Positions 33,087 through 49,300 of a stretch of DNA of 64,000 nucleotides are shown one piece after another (the stretch's first letter is position 1; every line of letters starts with the position of its first letter). The notes beneath the pieces were generated by a model. That model made no database searches, had not been told where the DNA came from, and saw only the letters and a program-made list of their open reading frames with translations. The position numbers were made by a program, and so were the translations under genes. This DNA comes from Anas platyrhynchos (taxonomy: Eukaryota; Chordata; Aves; Anseriformes; Anatidae), in contig NC_092589.1 of the NCBI RefSeq assembly GCF_047663525.1, positions 59,701,501-59,765,500 on the forward strand, written 5' to 3'.

Positions 33087-34837
33087 AAGATCATGATCTA
33101 AATTCTTAACCAAGCTTTTTAATTTTCAGGTGACCTTGTTCTTGTACCTCTGTGTTACATAGTTGTGAACTACAACCTGCAGAATGCTGATGGAATCAGG
33201 ACAGTAGGGCTTGATAAATTTGTTGCTGTTATTTCCCACAGCTGAGCACTTCAAAACACAGCTGACATGAGTATGTTAACATTTGTATACATTTATCATT
33301 TCAATAAACGTACTGGGGAAAAAAAAAAACAACACAACAGCGCTTACATATTTAGGTCAAAAATTAATTTTAGAGTTCGGTTTTACCTGCTAAATGAAAG
33401 ATCTGTCTGAAGACTATCCCTTCATTATTGAACAAAGAGGCAGTTAATTCAGCTCTCCTCTTAGGAAAGAGGATTTGGAGGAGACACTGCTTTTCTTTTA
33501 GCCTTTCTTGTTTTCCTTTTTGTTTTCCTTTTCTGGCTCATTATGGTTCTAAAGCTGTCTCAGAGTGAGACAGCACTAGACTGGTGATGCAGGAAATAGC
33601 GTCTCCTTTCAAACACTTTTTGTTGTCAGTGTAAGTTTAAGGCAGGAAATATTCAAGGTTAACACATTTTTATCTTCATAAACAACTCTTCAAGAAACAA
33701 GATAACAAAAGGAGTTTCTCTGCAGCCACTTATTGCTTGTGTAATTTTATAATTGCAAAAGACTGCACAGATCCGTTACAGTAAGTATCTTCCTTTCCTT
33801 CAAAAGCTTGGAAGTGATTAGTTTATTACCACATAAGAACATGCTCAGCCCTTCAAAGACCTAGCTGTAAGATTTTCTTGTATGAATCCAAAAAAAGATA
33901 AGGAGCATATACCATTAATTGATTGTGTAAAAGACAATTTGTTTTGAAGAGACAAGAATTCTAATTTCTCCATTATTTGCAGTTACTGTATTCTTTAAGA
34001 TTTGCTATTGCCTTCAGGCTTAAGATGCTTGAAGAAGTACTACTTTTTGTATTGTTCTAAGGAGCTGTTTAACTTGGACCAGGTTTATGTCTGTATCTTG
34101 AATTACACCTATGCATTACGTACTTAAATGGTACAGCAATTGAGATTAAGACAGCAACAGACCACACATCTGTAAATTACCTGGTTGACGACATAAGCCA
34201 AAGCAGAATTAAATGACAGAGCCCAAAAAGGAATTAAAGTTTTCTTCAGTGTAAAATAGCCTTAGCTGTGAAAAATACTTCTTAAACGTGTATTTTGGAG
34301 ACCTGTATCTATTACAATACTACACTGCTGTTAGTGGCTGTCTGGCTTTCCTCCTGAACCAAAACTTGCTGAAAACATTTTGCTTGTATAAATGCAGCTA
34401 TAACTCTTGCCACCATAGCTAGCACCACAACTTTACATACTTTAAGGTATGAGGCTAAAATATAAACATGCTGAGCTCTGCATAGGCAAGGCAATAGTGC
34501 TGACAGTGAAAAGTTAGTGTGAAAAAGGGTTAATCACCTAATTTGTTGTTTTTTCCACTCTTTAACCAATAAGCTCATTTTGTGAGGAGTGTGTTATATT
34601 CTTATTCTACTAAGCTGTCTTTAGGTTTCACAACATCACAGGTTTCATCATCACAGTGCAGACTTGGTGCTATGTGCAGCTGAGAAAGGAGCTGCAGCTG
34701 ATGAAATCCACACCTGCATCTTGCAGCTAAAACATTCTCCAATTTGACATCCTTTACTCACTGGACACATGCCTCCTTTGGACATATGAAAGCTTCACTC
34801 TCACATAGAAGGTTAATGATTACACTCTAGTGGTTGA

Positions 34838-34915
34838 CAACCCTGTCCAGAGCAGGGGGGTTGAAACTACATGATCTTTGAGGTCCTTTTCAACTGTAGC
34901 CATTCTATGATACTC
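34838..34915 (+). mobile_element. CR1 3'-end fragment
   Basis: Contains CCCTGTCCAGAGCAGGGGGG, TTGAAACTACATGATCTTTG, AGGTCCTTTTCAACTGTAGC and CATTCTATGAT, the standard CR1 3' terminus with moderate divergence. Plus orientation, just beyond the CCDC28A 3' end. Confidence 0.88.
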
Positions 34916-35124
34916 CTTGTATTATAAGTATATACAACACAGAATTTGAATGTATCATCTAACAAAATCTAGAACCAAAGGTGTGGTTTCATGGACCGGG
35001 ATAGAAATTTTGGATCTAAAAGCAGCCTTACTTCATACTAATACTGATTTTCTTCCTGTGAATACAGAGGTGTTGTTTCTGCCAGATTATTATAACAAAC
35101 AACTGCAGAGTCACTTATACTGGA

Positions 35125-35130
35125 TTTATT
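35125..35130 (-). promoter_or_regulatory. CCDC28A: CCDC28A poly(A) signal candidate
   Basis: The first AATAAA hexamer noted on the minus strand downstream of the CCDC28A stop codon, about 660 bases away. An earlier variant signal cannot be excluded. Confidence 0.35.
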
Positions 35131-35792
35131 GAACAATAACTTCATCAAATTTTTGAATTTCACAGAACTTAATCAAGTTATATGGACAGCTGTCATGCAT
35201 GCTAATTCTGTTTAGTGACATTTCATAATTATTCAGTAATGAAAAAAGTCAGTTGCAACTATTCATACCATGTAAGAACTCATTTCTTAACACAGCTGAA
35301 CATAAGCACCATCTCTAAATAAGATTTTATATTTAAAATGTCTTCTAACAATAAATTAAAATTTCAGTGGCAGTACTGGTAAACAAAACACACTAAGGAT
35401 AGTGTGCAGATTTTCTGTGTACTGATCACAAAGACAACAGCACTACTACTATCTCCAGAAAATATGGAGAAATGCAAATGAACTTATATACATATCATTT
35501 TCAACAATATGAACAACACCAAGCAGAATAAATTTACTTTCCCGTTTTTCCCATTAAATAAGGCAATAATATAAATCATACTACCATCACAACCTACTTC
35601 AGTCCCTAGAAACTGAGTCCTGACCAAATGCAGTACTCAAAGAGGAATGCACAAGAGTAAACACTTAGATTTGTACTTTGATTCTTCATTGTGTAAGATG
35701 ATTAAAACACCACCAACAACTCTAGATTCCAGTGGCAGGAACAAAAAGAAAAAAAACAAACTTCAAGAATCCAACTTGAAAAAGCTGTTCTT

Positions 35793-39148
<3,356 letters not shown>

Positions 39149-39385
39149 CTCCTCGCCGCCCGCGGGCCACCTCCTCCGCCTCCACAGGAGAAAACTGCGC
39201 TCAGAGACCCCCTCCCGCAGCGGCAGCGGCCATAACGGCACGGGCCGGGCCGCAGCAGCGCCGCCTCAGCCCCCCCAACCCGGCGGCAGAGCCCAGCCCC
39301 CGGCCACCCCCCGCCAGCCCCTCCCGCCGCCGCCGCCGCCGCGGCCCCATCCCCGCTAACGGCCGCACCCCCCCCGCCGCGGCCC

Positions 39386-39393
39386 CTTATATA
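39386..39393 (-). promoter_or_regulatory. CCDC28A: TATA box of CCDC28A
   Basis: The minus strand reads TATATAAG within GGCCCTATATAAGGGGCC, about 240 bases upstream of the ATG, so a start site near 39355 is expected. A TATA box inside a GC-rich island is uncommon for a housekeeping-type gene. The surrounding near-palindrome also resembles a CArG box with one misfit. Confidence 0.6.
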
Positions 39394-40659
39394 GGGCCGC
39401 AGGCCCCGCCCCCCGGCACAGGCCCCGCCCCCTGCCCCGCGCGCGCGGACCCCCGGCCCCGCCGGCCCTCACCCCGCCCCCGCGGAAGCGGCCGGCTCGG
39501 GTCCGGCGCGCGGGTCACGTCGCTGCGGGGGCGGGACCGGCCCGCCCTGCGCATGCGTGCGAGCTCCCCCCTCCGCCCGCCTCCCGCGCGCAGCCGTTAA
39601 CGGCTGATGGGGGGGCGGGGCGGCCGTTGGCGCGTGGGTGCCCGTCTGTGGGGGCGCAGCGATGGGCGGCTGCAGCGCCGGGGGGTGCCTGTGAGGAGCT
39701 CGGGGTGCCCGTCCCGCAGCCCCCGGGGTGCCCTTGGCGGTGCTGTGCCCGCAGGGGTCAGGTACCCAGGAACGGGGCTGCACGCCCGGTTGTCTGGGCA
39801 CGCCTGGAGCCCTGCACAGAGCCTTGTCGGTGACGGGCTCTGTGCTCCAGGGGGCAGCAGCACCTCGCGCTCGTCGTCTCCTGAGCCCTCCGATACTTTT
39901 TTACCTTTCCGACTGCATTTTTAGAGCTTTCCCTTAAGTGTAAGGAGTAAATAAAGAGAACTAAAGAAAGTAAATAAAGATCCATGCTTTGTCATACAGA
40001 TTTTTAAGAACATGTTGTTCATAAATATGTTTTCTGATGAAGACTCACACATTGCTTACACACCAGGAGTGATACAAGCTGCAACAGCCAGAGTGCAAGC
40101 ACTGGGCAGCAGCTCTATGTAGGATCTATGTTTCCATGCCTGTTTGCATGGCATGTCTCAATATAAAGCTATTGCACGAAAGGTGCTATTACCCTGAATG
40201 GTGCGCGGTTAGGATGTATCCCTGCCTCTGCCTGGACCTTCTTTAATACAAAAAAAAAATGTTTCTCTGTTTATACACTGATCCTGAGCCTTCTTCTGGG
40301 TCTTGAATTAGATTCAAGGGGCCGTAACAGAGCTTCATCAGGACTTCCATGAGGTATTTCAGTTGCGAGACTCAGTGGCCACTTTGAGCCTGTAAAGTGG
40401 TGCTGCCAGAGGGAGATTGCATTTGCAATTACACTCAGATGAAGGACAGTGTTTAAATGCTCTCTGGCATTAAGCTGCAGTGGAAGTAATTTCTGGGTAG
40501 GAAAATACAGCTGGGGTCTGAGGTGCTCAATCGGTTCTGGTACATTTTGAACAATTTCCTTGCAGGAGAACTGTGCCAGAGACCATCACCAATAGACTAA
40601 AAGTTCACATATGGGAACATAGTCTCTGGGGTTTGACACTAAAGCTATATGTCTTGTAG

Positions 40660-41404
40660 GGAAAAAAAAAAAAAAAGAACAAAAACAAAAACAACAAAAA
40701 AAAAAAAACGTAAGTGAGAAGGAAGAAATAGAAAGGAAAGGGGAAAGAAAATGAGAAAAAAAAAGAGAGAGAGAGAAAAGAGAAAGAAAAAATGAAAGAA
40801 AGAAAAAAAAGAAAGGAAAATAAAAATGTGAAAGAGAAAGAAAAATTTAAAAGAAAAAAGAGAAAAGAAAAGTAAAAGAGAGAAAGAGAAAGGAAAAGTA
40901 AAATGTGAAAGAGAAAAGAAAAAAGGAAAAGTGAAAGAAAAAAGAGAAAAGAAAAGTAAAAAATAAAAGAGAAAGGAAAAAGGTGAAAGAAAAAGTAAAG
41001 AAAAGGAGAAAGGAAAAGTAAAATGTGAAAGAGAAAAGAAAAAAGGAAAAGTGAAAGAAAAAAGAGAAAGGAAAAGTAAAAAATAAAAGAGAAAGGAAAA
41101 AGGTGAAAGAAAAAGTAAAGAAAAAGAGAAAGGAAAAGTAAAAAGTGAAAGAGAAAGGAAAAAAAGTGAAAGAAAAAGTAAAACATGAAAGAGAAAGGAA
41201 AAAAGTGAAAGAAAAAGGAAGGAGAAGTAAAAAGTGAAAGAGAGGAAAAAAGTGAAAGAAAAAAGAGAAAAGAGAAAGGAAAAGTAAAATGTGAAAGAGA
41301 AATGAAAAAGAAAAATGTTAAAGAGAGGGAAAAAAAATGAAAGAAAAAATAAAGAAAGAAGAAAAGAAAAGGAAAGAGGAAAAGAAAAAGGAAAGAAAAA
41401 AAAG
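40660..41404. repeat. 740-bp polypurine (GAAA-rich) tract
   Basis: The plus strand is almost only A and G, built from GAAA, GAAAGA and AAAAGTAAAA-type units with rare T or C. Its complement is a near-pure polypyrimidine tract that creates a spurious 368-codon Phe/Leu/Ser open frame. Such tracts can form triplex (H-DNA). Confidence 0.95.
40887..41160. repeat. 120-bp tandem repeat inside the purine tract
   Basis: Bases 40921-41040 and 41041-41160 align one-to-one with only a handful of mismatches. The similarity extends back to about 40887, giving about 2.3 copies of a 120-bp unit with no length change between copies. Confidence 0.85.
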
Positions 41405-42535
41405 ACCGCAACACTGGAGATACATTAAACAAAAATGTGGTGGTGAAAGACTTATGGGAAAGGTAGAAGAACAGAAAGAGTCGTTTATTATCATTTTGAT
41501 TTCTTAATACAAAAGTTTTCTGATACCCAGGTAAATAAGAGCTGGCAACATTCATGTAAGCTCTCAGCCAGTCACAAACTCTCATGCCCAGAGCTGCACG
41601 AGTAGAATCCTCATCCACCCATATGCATATATGTACATATATATGAGGCCTACAAAAGAAAGCAAGATTTGCAGAGACATTTTTGCAGTTATTTGGGAGA
41701 TTTCTATACAATAAATATTGTTTCTTTTAAGCTTCTATTAAGTAACTTCGGAAAAGCTGGTGTTCATCTATCTCATTTCTCACACACTGTGTAAGCAAGT
41801 AAATGTACCCTCCTTGCAGTTTGGATAGAGAGGGCTTTTTTTCCCGTGATTATTGGAGTTCTGTGTGTGCAGAATGAAGCAAAGAGGCTTGACCATGAGG
41901 ATGCAAGGTGACTAGGAATTCTTCCTTCTCCAAAGCAGTTGAAATAGAACATTTTATTTTGTTTGTCGGTTTGTTTCAAATAAAGGGAAATTCTTTCCAT
42001 GACAAATTGAAACATTTTTTAAAATAAAATTACTTTAATATTTGGAAAGCACTTAGATTCCACTATCAATCCTGCTGCAATTTCATCTCTCAGTATGAGG
42101 GATCAACTACATACGTAGTTATTCTTATAAAACCAGAATATGCCCAGTGTATGATTTCCCTAGGACACCCCAGGAAAAACCTACAATAAATTTTAGCATG
42201 CAGGTATTGTTTTGCTCCAAGTACATTTGTTATCACTGCACACTACCTGATATTAAAACATGATTATTAAAATGTCTGTTACTCACTTCTATATCTGATT
42301 TATTGGAACCTACAGGGGTGAGTAATCAGGAAAACATCAGACCTTTATTTATTATTGTATGTTTTCATAGTGAAAGTAATTTTATAATGACTAATTAATT
42401 TCTTATGAAAGATAATAGTAAGTTAAGAGCAAAGAATCAAAGGTAGTGTGGTCATGATTTGATACTACAAATCCTATTGCAGATAACACTGTTTTCTGGA
42501 ATCAAATAATGAGATCATACACTCACCAGGAGGGG

Positions 42536-42569
42536 AAAAAAATATATATATGTATATGTATATATATGT
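42536..42569. repeat. (TA)n microsatellite
   Basis: Imperfect TATATATATGTATATGTATA-type repeat in intergenic DNA. A T-rich low-complexity run follows at about 42663-42698. Confidence 0.7.
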
Positions 42570-42662
42570 TTTGGATTGTCTCCATTTAGCTGAGCTTTTG
42601 CATAATTTTGTATTGTGGTAATGAGTCACAGTTTGGAAAATGTTTTTTCTTCCTTTATAAGG

Positions 42663-42693
<31 letters not shown>

Positions 42694-43404
42694 TTTTCTG
42701 ACAACACCAGCAAACATTTCAATGGTAGTGTATGCATATACTGGTTGACTTAAGCAATCCAAGGGTAAATGTTTTATTAGGAACAATTTTAATGTTAAAG
42801 AAACAAATTAAAAAGTTAATCGAATCTGATTTTATTTACATATATATCTCCTTGCAAACTAGAGGCCCACCTTTGAAGATGCTTTGAAGAAGAACTTCAA
42901 AGAAATATGTATTTTGTATTGAGATATGCATGCAAATAAAGATAGATTCTTCTTTTTGAAAGCCCCGTTCAGTTAACATGAGGTGGCAATTGGTTCTAGA
43001 GGCTTCCAAGAAAGTGACGAAAGCCTCTTGTTCTTTGGCTGATATAATTAATCTCAGGTGTATTTCACAGGGTTGTACCTTGTACTCTTGGAAGTAAGAC
43101 ATTTCTGTAGTGTTACCTTCCAAAACAAACAAACAAGTATGGGACATACCTGTTCATATGAAGTAAAGTGCTTATTCCTTTTTTTTAGGATGAGCAGCAT
43201 AAACAAAATGTGTCTGTATTTATCAGCCAGCTAAGCTGCTTATAGTGCAGCAAAGCTGAAATGATATATAAACAAAATGAACTAACAATGCAAATAATAC
43301 AGATGTAGAATCGTGGGTTAGGCATGCATTTTTGCTGCTTTACAGAATGATGACAGATATGCCCTCAAGAAATGTCACTTAAAAAGTGTCAACGTGTATT
43401 TATA

Positions 43405-43428
43405 TTCTCTCTCTCTCTGTCTCTCTCC
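43405..43428. repeat. (CT)n microsatellite
   Basis: Short CTCTCTCTCTCTGTCTCTCT run. Confidence 0.75.
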
Positions 43429-43689
43429 ACACTATGATTTGGCTATCTAAATAAATGAATGTTAGTATAGATAAATATTTAGACTTATATATTATTACTG
43501 ATAAGTTCCTGCATCTCAGACACGAGTGGTCCCTCTGAAGTCAAAACTGTGACACCAGAGAACAAGTAGTTCAAAACCTCCACGAGTATGACACGTGTAA
43601 GCCAATGTTAGCTTACTGAAAATAAATAAATTAATTAAAATCAATGCACCGTTAGTTACCAAAACATTAAATATGTGACCTGCTTTTAA

Positions 43690-43707
43690 GATAGATAGAT
43701 AGATAGA

Positions 43708-43738
<31 letters not shown>

Positions 43739-43745
43739 ATGAATA
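43690..43745. repeat. (GATA)n-(AAAT)n microsatellite
   Basis: About five ATAG units pass directly into about eight AAAT units. A compound tetranucleotide repeat, likely polymorphic. Confidence 0.9.
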
Positions 43746-46023
43746 AAGCTTTTGCCAGAATGTATGTGTTGAATATACAACCTCCTCAGGCCAGCATCAA
43801 GGTAATGCAGACAACCACAGTGGCGTAAGAAGGAGAGGAAAGAGGGAGGACAGAAGACACTAGCAGAACCACTCAGAAAGCAGAGTCTTTTAGGTTACAG
43901 GTAAGCCTGCCTGTGAGGCTCAAAGCTTTTCCTTTCCTTTCAGTTTTACGCAGCGTCCTACAGCGTACAACCTCTTTAGTTCCCCGGTAATGTTCTCCAG
44001 GGGCTTCCTTTTCCAGTTTTGTTCCAACCTGCCTCACTTCTGGAGATGCCTGTGATAGTTGTGCCCCTCTTTGTTCCTTCTCTCTGTCTAAGCATATCCT
44101 CAGTTCTCCTCTCCCGCCCTGCTTTGACCCCTTGCTTTTATAGTCCCTCCCTGACTGTGGTGATCTTCCCAGGACATAGGAGCTCTCTGGCAATGAAAGT
44201 TGATTCCACACATCCTAGTGGCTTTGCTGACTGCCACCAGCTATGACAGCAGCTGTGCCACTCAGAGCAAAGGTTCCTACAACCCAGTGTCCTAACTCCA
44301 AAGAAGCAAGTTGCAAAAACCTGCAAAAATTATGAGAAGCTGGCAAACACGCATGGTGTTGCTTCTGTGCACTTTACAGTCTTCAACAGATTTATGATTC
44401 AGGTGCAGTTTCTGAGCACATCACAATGTTACGCTGCCAGGGACTCCAGGACACCAGCAGGCCCAAATGGCCCTGACCAGCCCTGGGGCCTTGTCTCTAG
44501 CCCTGCCCCAGCTGCTCCTTACTGGGTTCCCTGGTCCTGGTTCGGGGCTTGCTGTGCCTGGGGCTGTCGATGGACCCTGTGACAGGCACCTGGCTGCACC
44601 CGCCATGCTCAGACTCCACAGGATGGTGCCCCATCACTGAGGGCATGACCTACACAGGGCCCTTCTCCTGCGGAGCAGCCAGGCCTCACTGCTCCCTGAC
44701 ACCAGTTGCCTTTTCAATTTGCTAACAAATGCTAATGCTTGATTACTCGTTATCTTTATAGACATAGGCTTGGTCATAAAATGTAATCTTTCTACCCAGC
44801 TTTGGATTTTATTCTGAAAGGTGTACAAGAGATAGGAAGGTCTTTAGTTATAATACCATTGATCATTTGGGAGACAGTTCTAGCAGTGATACATGGCAAC
44901 CTCGTAATTCAATGCTACTGTTTTCATGCTCCTGTTTTCCAGTTATTTGGGGAATTTTGCTTGCATAACCCCTAGAATGTTGGAAAAAAAGGATTCATAA
45001 TGTTCAGTTCTAAGGTTGCACATACAGAGGTCATTAACCAAGCATTGTCAGATTCCAGTTGCATTTATCTTCTGCTTTAACCCACCCATCTCAGGAGACT
45101 CCCAAAACTTCACAGCTATGTCTCCTGGGCAAAGGAAGTCTGTCTTCTTTTCTAAACACCAGAAGCTTCCCCCCATTATTTTTAGTTGTGGAAACTTTCT
45201 TTTCCCTCATACTCTCCAGACTTTGTCTCCCAAAGACTTATGGGCCTCAGTATTTTTCTGAAGAGTTTTCTGAGCCTCTGAGAACTCCCAGCTTTCTTTC
45301 CCAAGATACCCCTCTATACTGAATAGGAACAAATGCCTGTTGCCAAATTCAAATAGTGGGTATTCTTCCTTGAATTTAGAAGTTATTTTTTTATTGCTGA
45401 AGTTAACCAAAAGTGGTACTAAAATACACCAAAAATGTGATTGCTGCTGAAGTTTGCTTACCTATGGCAGCCGAAAAGGGAAGCAGCAGCAGCATATAAC
45501 TCTAAAGTCTGTGTTTTAAACAGATAATGATAAAAAGAGAAGGTGATATCTTATATTTGGTGCAACTGAAGTTACTGCTGGAATCTTCAGAGCAGAGATG
45601 GGGGGATGAAGTGAAGAAAAAGAGACCATTAACATTCTTTCCAGGTTGCAACTATTAGAACATCTTTAAAAAAAAAAAAAAGAAAAAGAAAAAAGAAAAA
45701 AGCCTGGAAACTAATCCTGGGCTCTCAAATCCTGAAATCCAAGTCCTATCACTACCAGTGGTAGTCACTGGTAGTATCTCATTCCTGTTCAGTGGTTTCC
45801 CGCTGATGATGCTAGTGTAGATACCAGAGGAGTTTTCTTCATTAGTTCAAATGGCAGAGGTCTCTGTAGAAGAGCTAACAGTTTTATGCTAGCTGACAAT
45901 GCAGGTAGGTGGCAATGTAGTGTATCTTTCTGGAGGAGGAGGAGTTTCCTTCTTTTACATGTCAGGATATTTATGTTGAAAAAATATAATTAATACGTTC
46001 CCTAGTTAGTCTGGATTAAATAT

Positions 46024-46330
46024 TCACAGAATCATGGAAATAGCATCATAGGATACTTCAGGTTGGAAAGAACTTCATGAGGTCTCCAAGCCAAAGTAGG
46101 GGCTGTGAGCTCAGACCAGGCTACCCAGGGTTTTATCCAGTCTATCCTGAAATCCTCCAAGGACAGAGACTGCACAAAAGGCCTGTGGCACAGCCACAGG
46201 GTTCAGACCTGTGTTCAGACCAGGGTTATTGTCACATCAGGTCAGTTGTGGCTTTGTCTCAAACCTTCAGAAGGTCATCTGTGTTCCAGTACTGCTCTAC
46301 AGTTCTAGTGAAGATGTTTTAACTTATACA
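46024..46330 (-). mobile_element. CR1 fragment, minus orientation
   Basis: Starts with CACAGAATCATGG, followed by AGGTTGGAAAGAACTTCATG and AGGTCTCCAAG, the reverse complement of a CR1-type 3' end. The more divergent part downstream (ATCCAGTCTATCCTGAAATC) is probably the same element. The far edge is uncertain. Confidence 0.75.
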
Positions 46331-49300
46331 ACTTTGATTTGATCACCCTCTAGGTACATATCATGACAGAATTTTTACTTATGTAAAAACATGCTCATTT
46401 GCTACATATTATGTGTTTGTTCAGTAGATACCAAAACCGCTGTACAGCTGCATTTGCCCTCATCTAAGTATTTGGTTTAAATATGTGTAATGTGCAGTAA
46501 GATCCTCTGAAGTAAAAGCACTTTGGGACTGTAAGTTAGTTGCTTCAATACTAGTGCTCCCTAGTACTCCAGCTGAAAAAGGAGAGTCTCTCATTGGATC
46601 TACCAGCACAACCAATACTTCAGATATAATCCCAAATTTAATACTTTTTTTTTTTTTTTTTTTGATTCTGTAAGGGATGTAAAACTAGGATTAGTGAGAA
46701 ATACAATGGTGGTTCACTAGTATGTAATACATTCTCATTCTGAATTATTTTTAAACATATTCTGTGTGTCTGAAGACTGGCATGTGGTAAGAAGAGGAGG
46801 TTTTTTTTGAAGGATAAGGCTGTGAGACACCTAAAGGAAATGTTATGGAAGGAATCAGGTAGGGAAAAGACTTTTTGCACAGGAGGATTGCTAATCTTTT
46901 TCTCTGATTTCCTGTCCCTGTCTTGCTTGCTCACTTTTTAATCTCCTTCTTTCTCCCTGTCAGTGCTTGCTCGCTTTTTAAAATACTTTATAATCAACTG
47001 ATCTCATCCACCAAAGTGTATAAACACACATTTGCTAATTTTATCATAAATAATCTTTCTCACAGGACACAAACGACTCATTGATAGACTTGAGTAAAAG
47101 CTTGGAAATGCTTGCATGTTGAATATTAGACAAGGATGCATTTTACTATATGCTTTTAAAATAAATCAGAATAAACCTTGGGCAAGTCCGTCATCCTTAG
47201 GCAACTTGCTGACTTTTGTTTTTGCAAGCCCTTATTTTGCCCCTCATTGTAACTGTAACAATGTTTACAAACACTCCAAGATCAGCAACACGATATTTAC
47301 AGAATTCCATTAAGGTCAGCAACACTGAACTCTCCAAGAACAGATCAGAAAACACTTGACTGAAGGCTTTCCTCACGTACAACTGGGGACATAGAGCAGG
47401 CTGTGTTTTGGAAATGGTAAATGGAAAGGATTGTTGCATTTTATTTAACCTTAAATTCGTAACACTTGTACTTGGCAGGCACCTGCTCTTTCCCCATTTT
47501 AAATATTGAAATATTGTTTAAATATTGAATGTTGCTTATGATTAATTTAGTACAACAAGATAGAACGTGCAGCTCATATCACAAAGAACCAAAGTGCATC
47601 TTTTGTTTTCTGAAGCCTGCTTTTTGTACTGTTCAGTAATTTATCATAAGATGATTGTAATGGAGCAAGACAGAAAAAAAAAAAGTCTTAAGGTAACAAT
47701 TGAAATAAAATACTTGCTCCATTGTTTTCATAGCTTGGCTAAGTGCCTAAAAAAAAAAATGTTTTATTTATTTTCCATTGTTTACACCTAATGACAGTAG
47801 GATAAACTACTATTCGCGTTCCCTCTATGAAATGCCACTGAGCACAATTGCTAGTACGGTGTAACCAGGGGTGTCAGGGAAGGTCCAGTAAATAAAGATT
47901 AACTTTTCAAAGCAATTTCAGCCTCACCTCTAGTGTGAACAAAAAAAGGCTTATGGACATAAGCCATTGTTTGTCATATGTGTTGTCATCTGCACACACC
48001 TCTGAATCTTCAGTCATAGCCAATAATCCGAAGGTACAAACTCAGGAGCACATAAAGGCAATTCCTATTACAAAGGTTATACAGCAGATGGATACAAGAC
48101 AAAAGAGAAAAAAGAAGATGGGAAAAGGGGAAACAGACAACCTGGATCTATATGATCCACCAAGGTTTTAGCATAGCAGTAAATTTTTGTCTAAGGTTCT
48201 GTGGGCACCATGGTGTAGGATGACTTTGAAGGTTACTGGAAAGAATTTGTAGGTTAATTTGTTGACAGATCTTTTGACATAAATGAAAAACAAGCAAAGT
48301 TATCAGTTTCTTCTTGAGACACGCTTTTTTAAATGGAAAATTTGATATGCAAAATCATAGGCCTCATTTAGAAAATTTGATTCAACTCAATAAAGTCCAA
48401 TTTTTAAGTGAGATTTGTGATTCTGCCTGCAAAGAACTGTGAAGGCAAGACAGCAGAATTCCTTCACTGAATGTGCTGAGAGCATGGAAGATCATTCCAA
48501 ACTTGTTATCTTAATATCAAAGTTGGACAATGAGTTGTTTGCGGTCTGCAATTGTTTCAGATGTTTGGTCAGATGCGTAGTTGGCCTCTAGTCACTTCTT
48601 TGTGTCGTGTCTTAAAATGAATTCCCTTCCCCTTCTAGAGCTTGGTGGCTCAGTATAAACACAATCACTATAATGTCTTAGAAGTGTCAAATGACCTTTT
48701 TTTTTTTTTTTTTTTCCAGGATAGAAGATATACTGCTGAAAAGTTCCACTGACTACATGAAGTCTTCCAGAGTACCAGACAGACATCAGAAGTCATGTTT
48801 GTAATTTCAGACTTTGTTTTCTTAGACATATACAAATGCAGAACTCAAAATAAGTGAAAATCTCTTTTCTAAGAGAATACATGCACATAAATATTTGCAT
48901 AGAGAACTGTTTCTAAGCAATGCATACACTAAGCAGTATACTGGAGTTTTATTTTTAAAATGATTTTGCTCCAATAACTGTAATTAGGACAAGAGAAGTT
49001 AAATATTTAAAGCATTTTCCTTTGCATTGGAAATACTAAATGAAAATAGCATTCAGTCCAAACTGAATACCTGTGACTGTGTGCACCGTATTCCTTTATA
49101 ATAAGGACAGTCTTGGTCACAAAGCATTTAAGATGACTTAAATACATATTGGAATACAATGGACATGATGAGAGTAGGACTATTCCAGTGAAGGCAGTTT
49201 TTTTCTCTGTATGTACAACCAGAGATTAAATCTGCAAACATTTCTGAAAGAGACCATAAGGGAGACTCCTGGAAGGAGACTCAAATACAATCAGCTTTTT

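Noticed and set aside
34620-34730. Minus-strand open stretch reading ..CRCGFHQLQLLSQLHIAPSL..
   Set aside because: No convincing acceptor with a pyrimidine tract, and no phase match with the other antisense candidates.
39469-39924. Overlapping open frames of 68-110 codons on both strands upstream of CCDC28A
   Set aside because: GC-rich island shadows with no homology to any family I know and no splice support.
40605-41711. 368-codon minus-strand open frame rich in Phe, Leu and Ser
   Set aside because: It is the translation of the polypyrimidine complement of the purine tract; low-complexity with no codon constraint.
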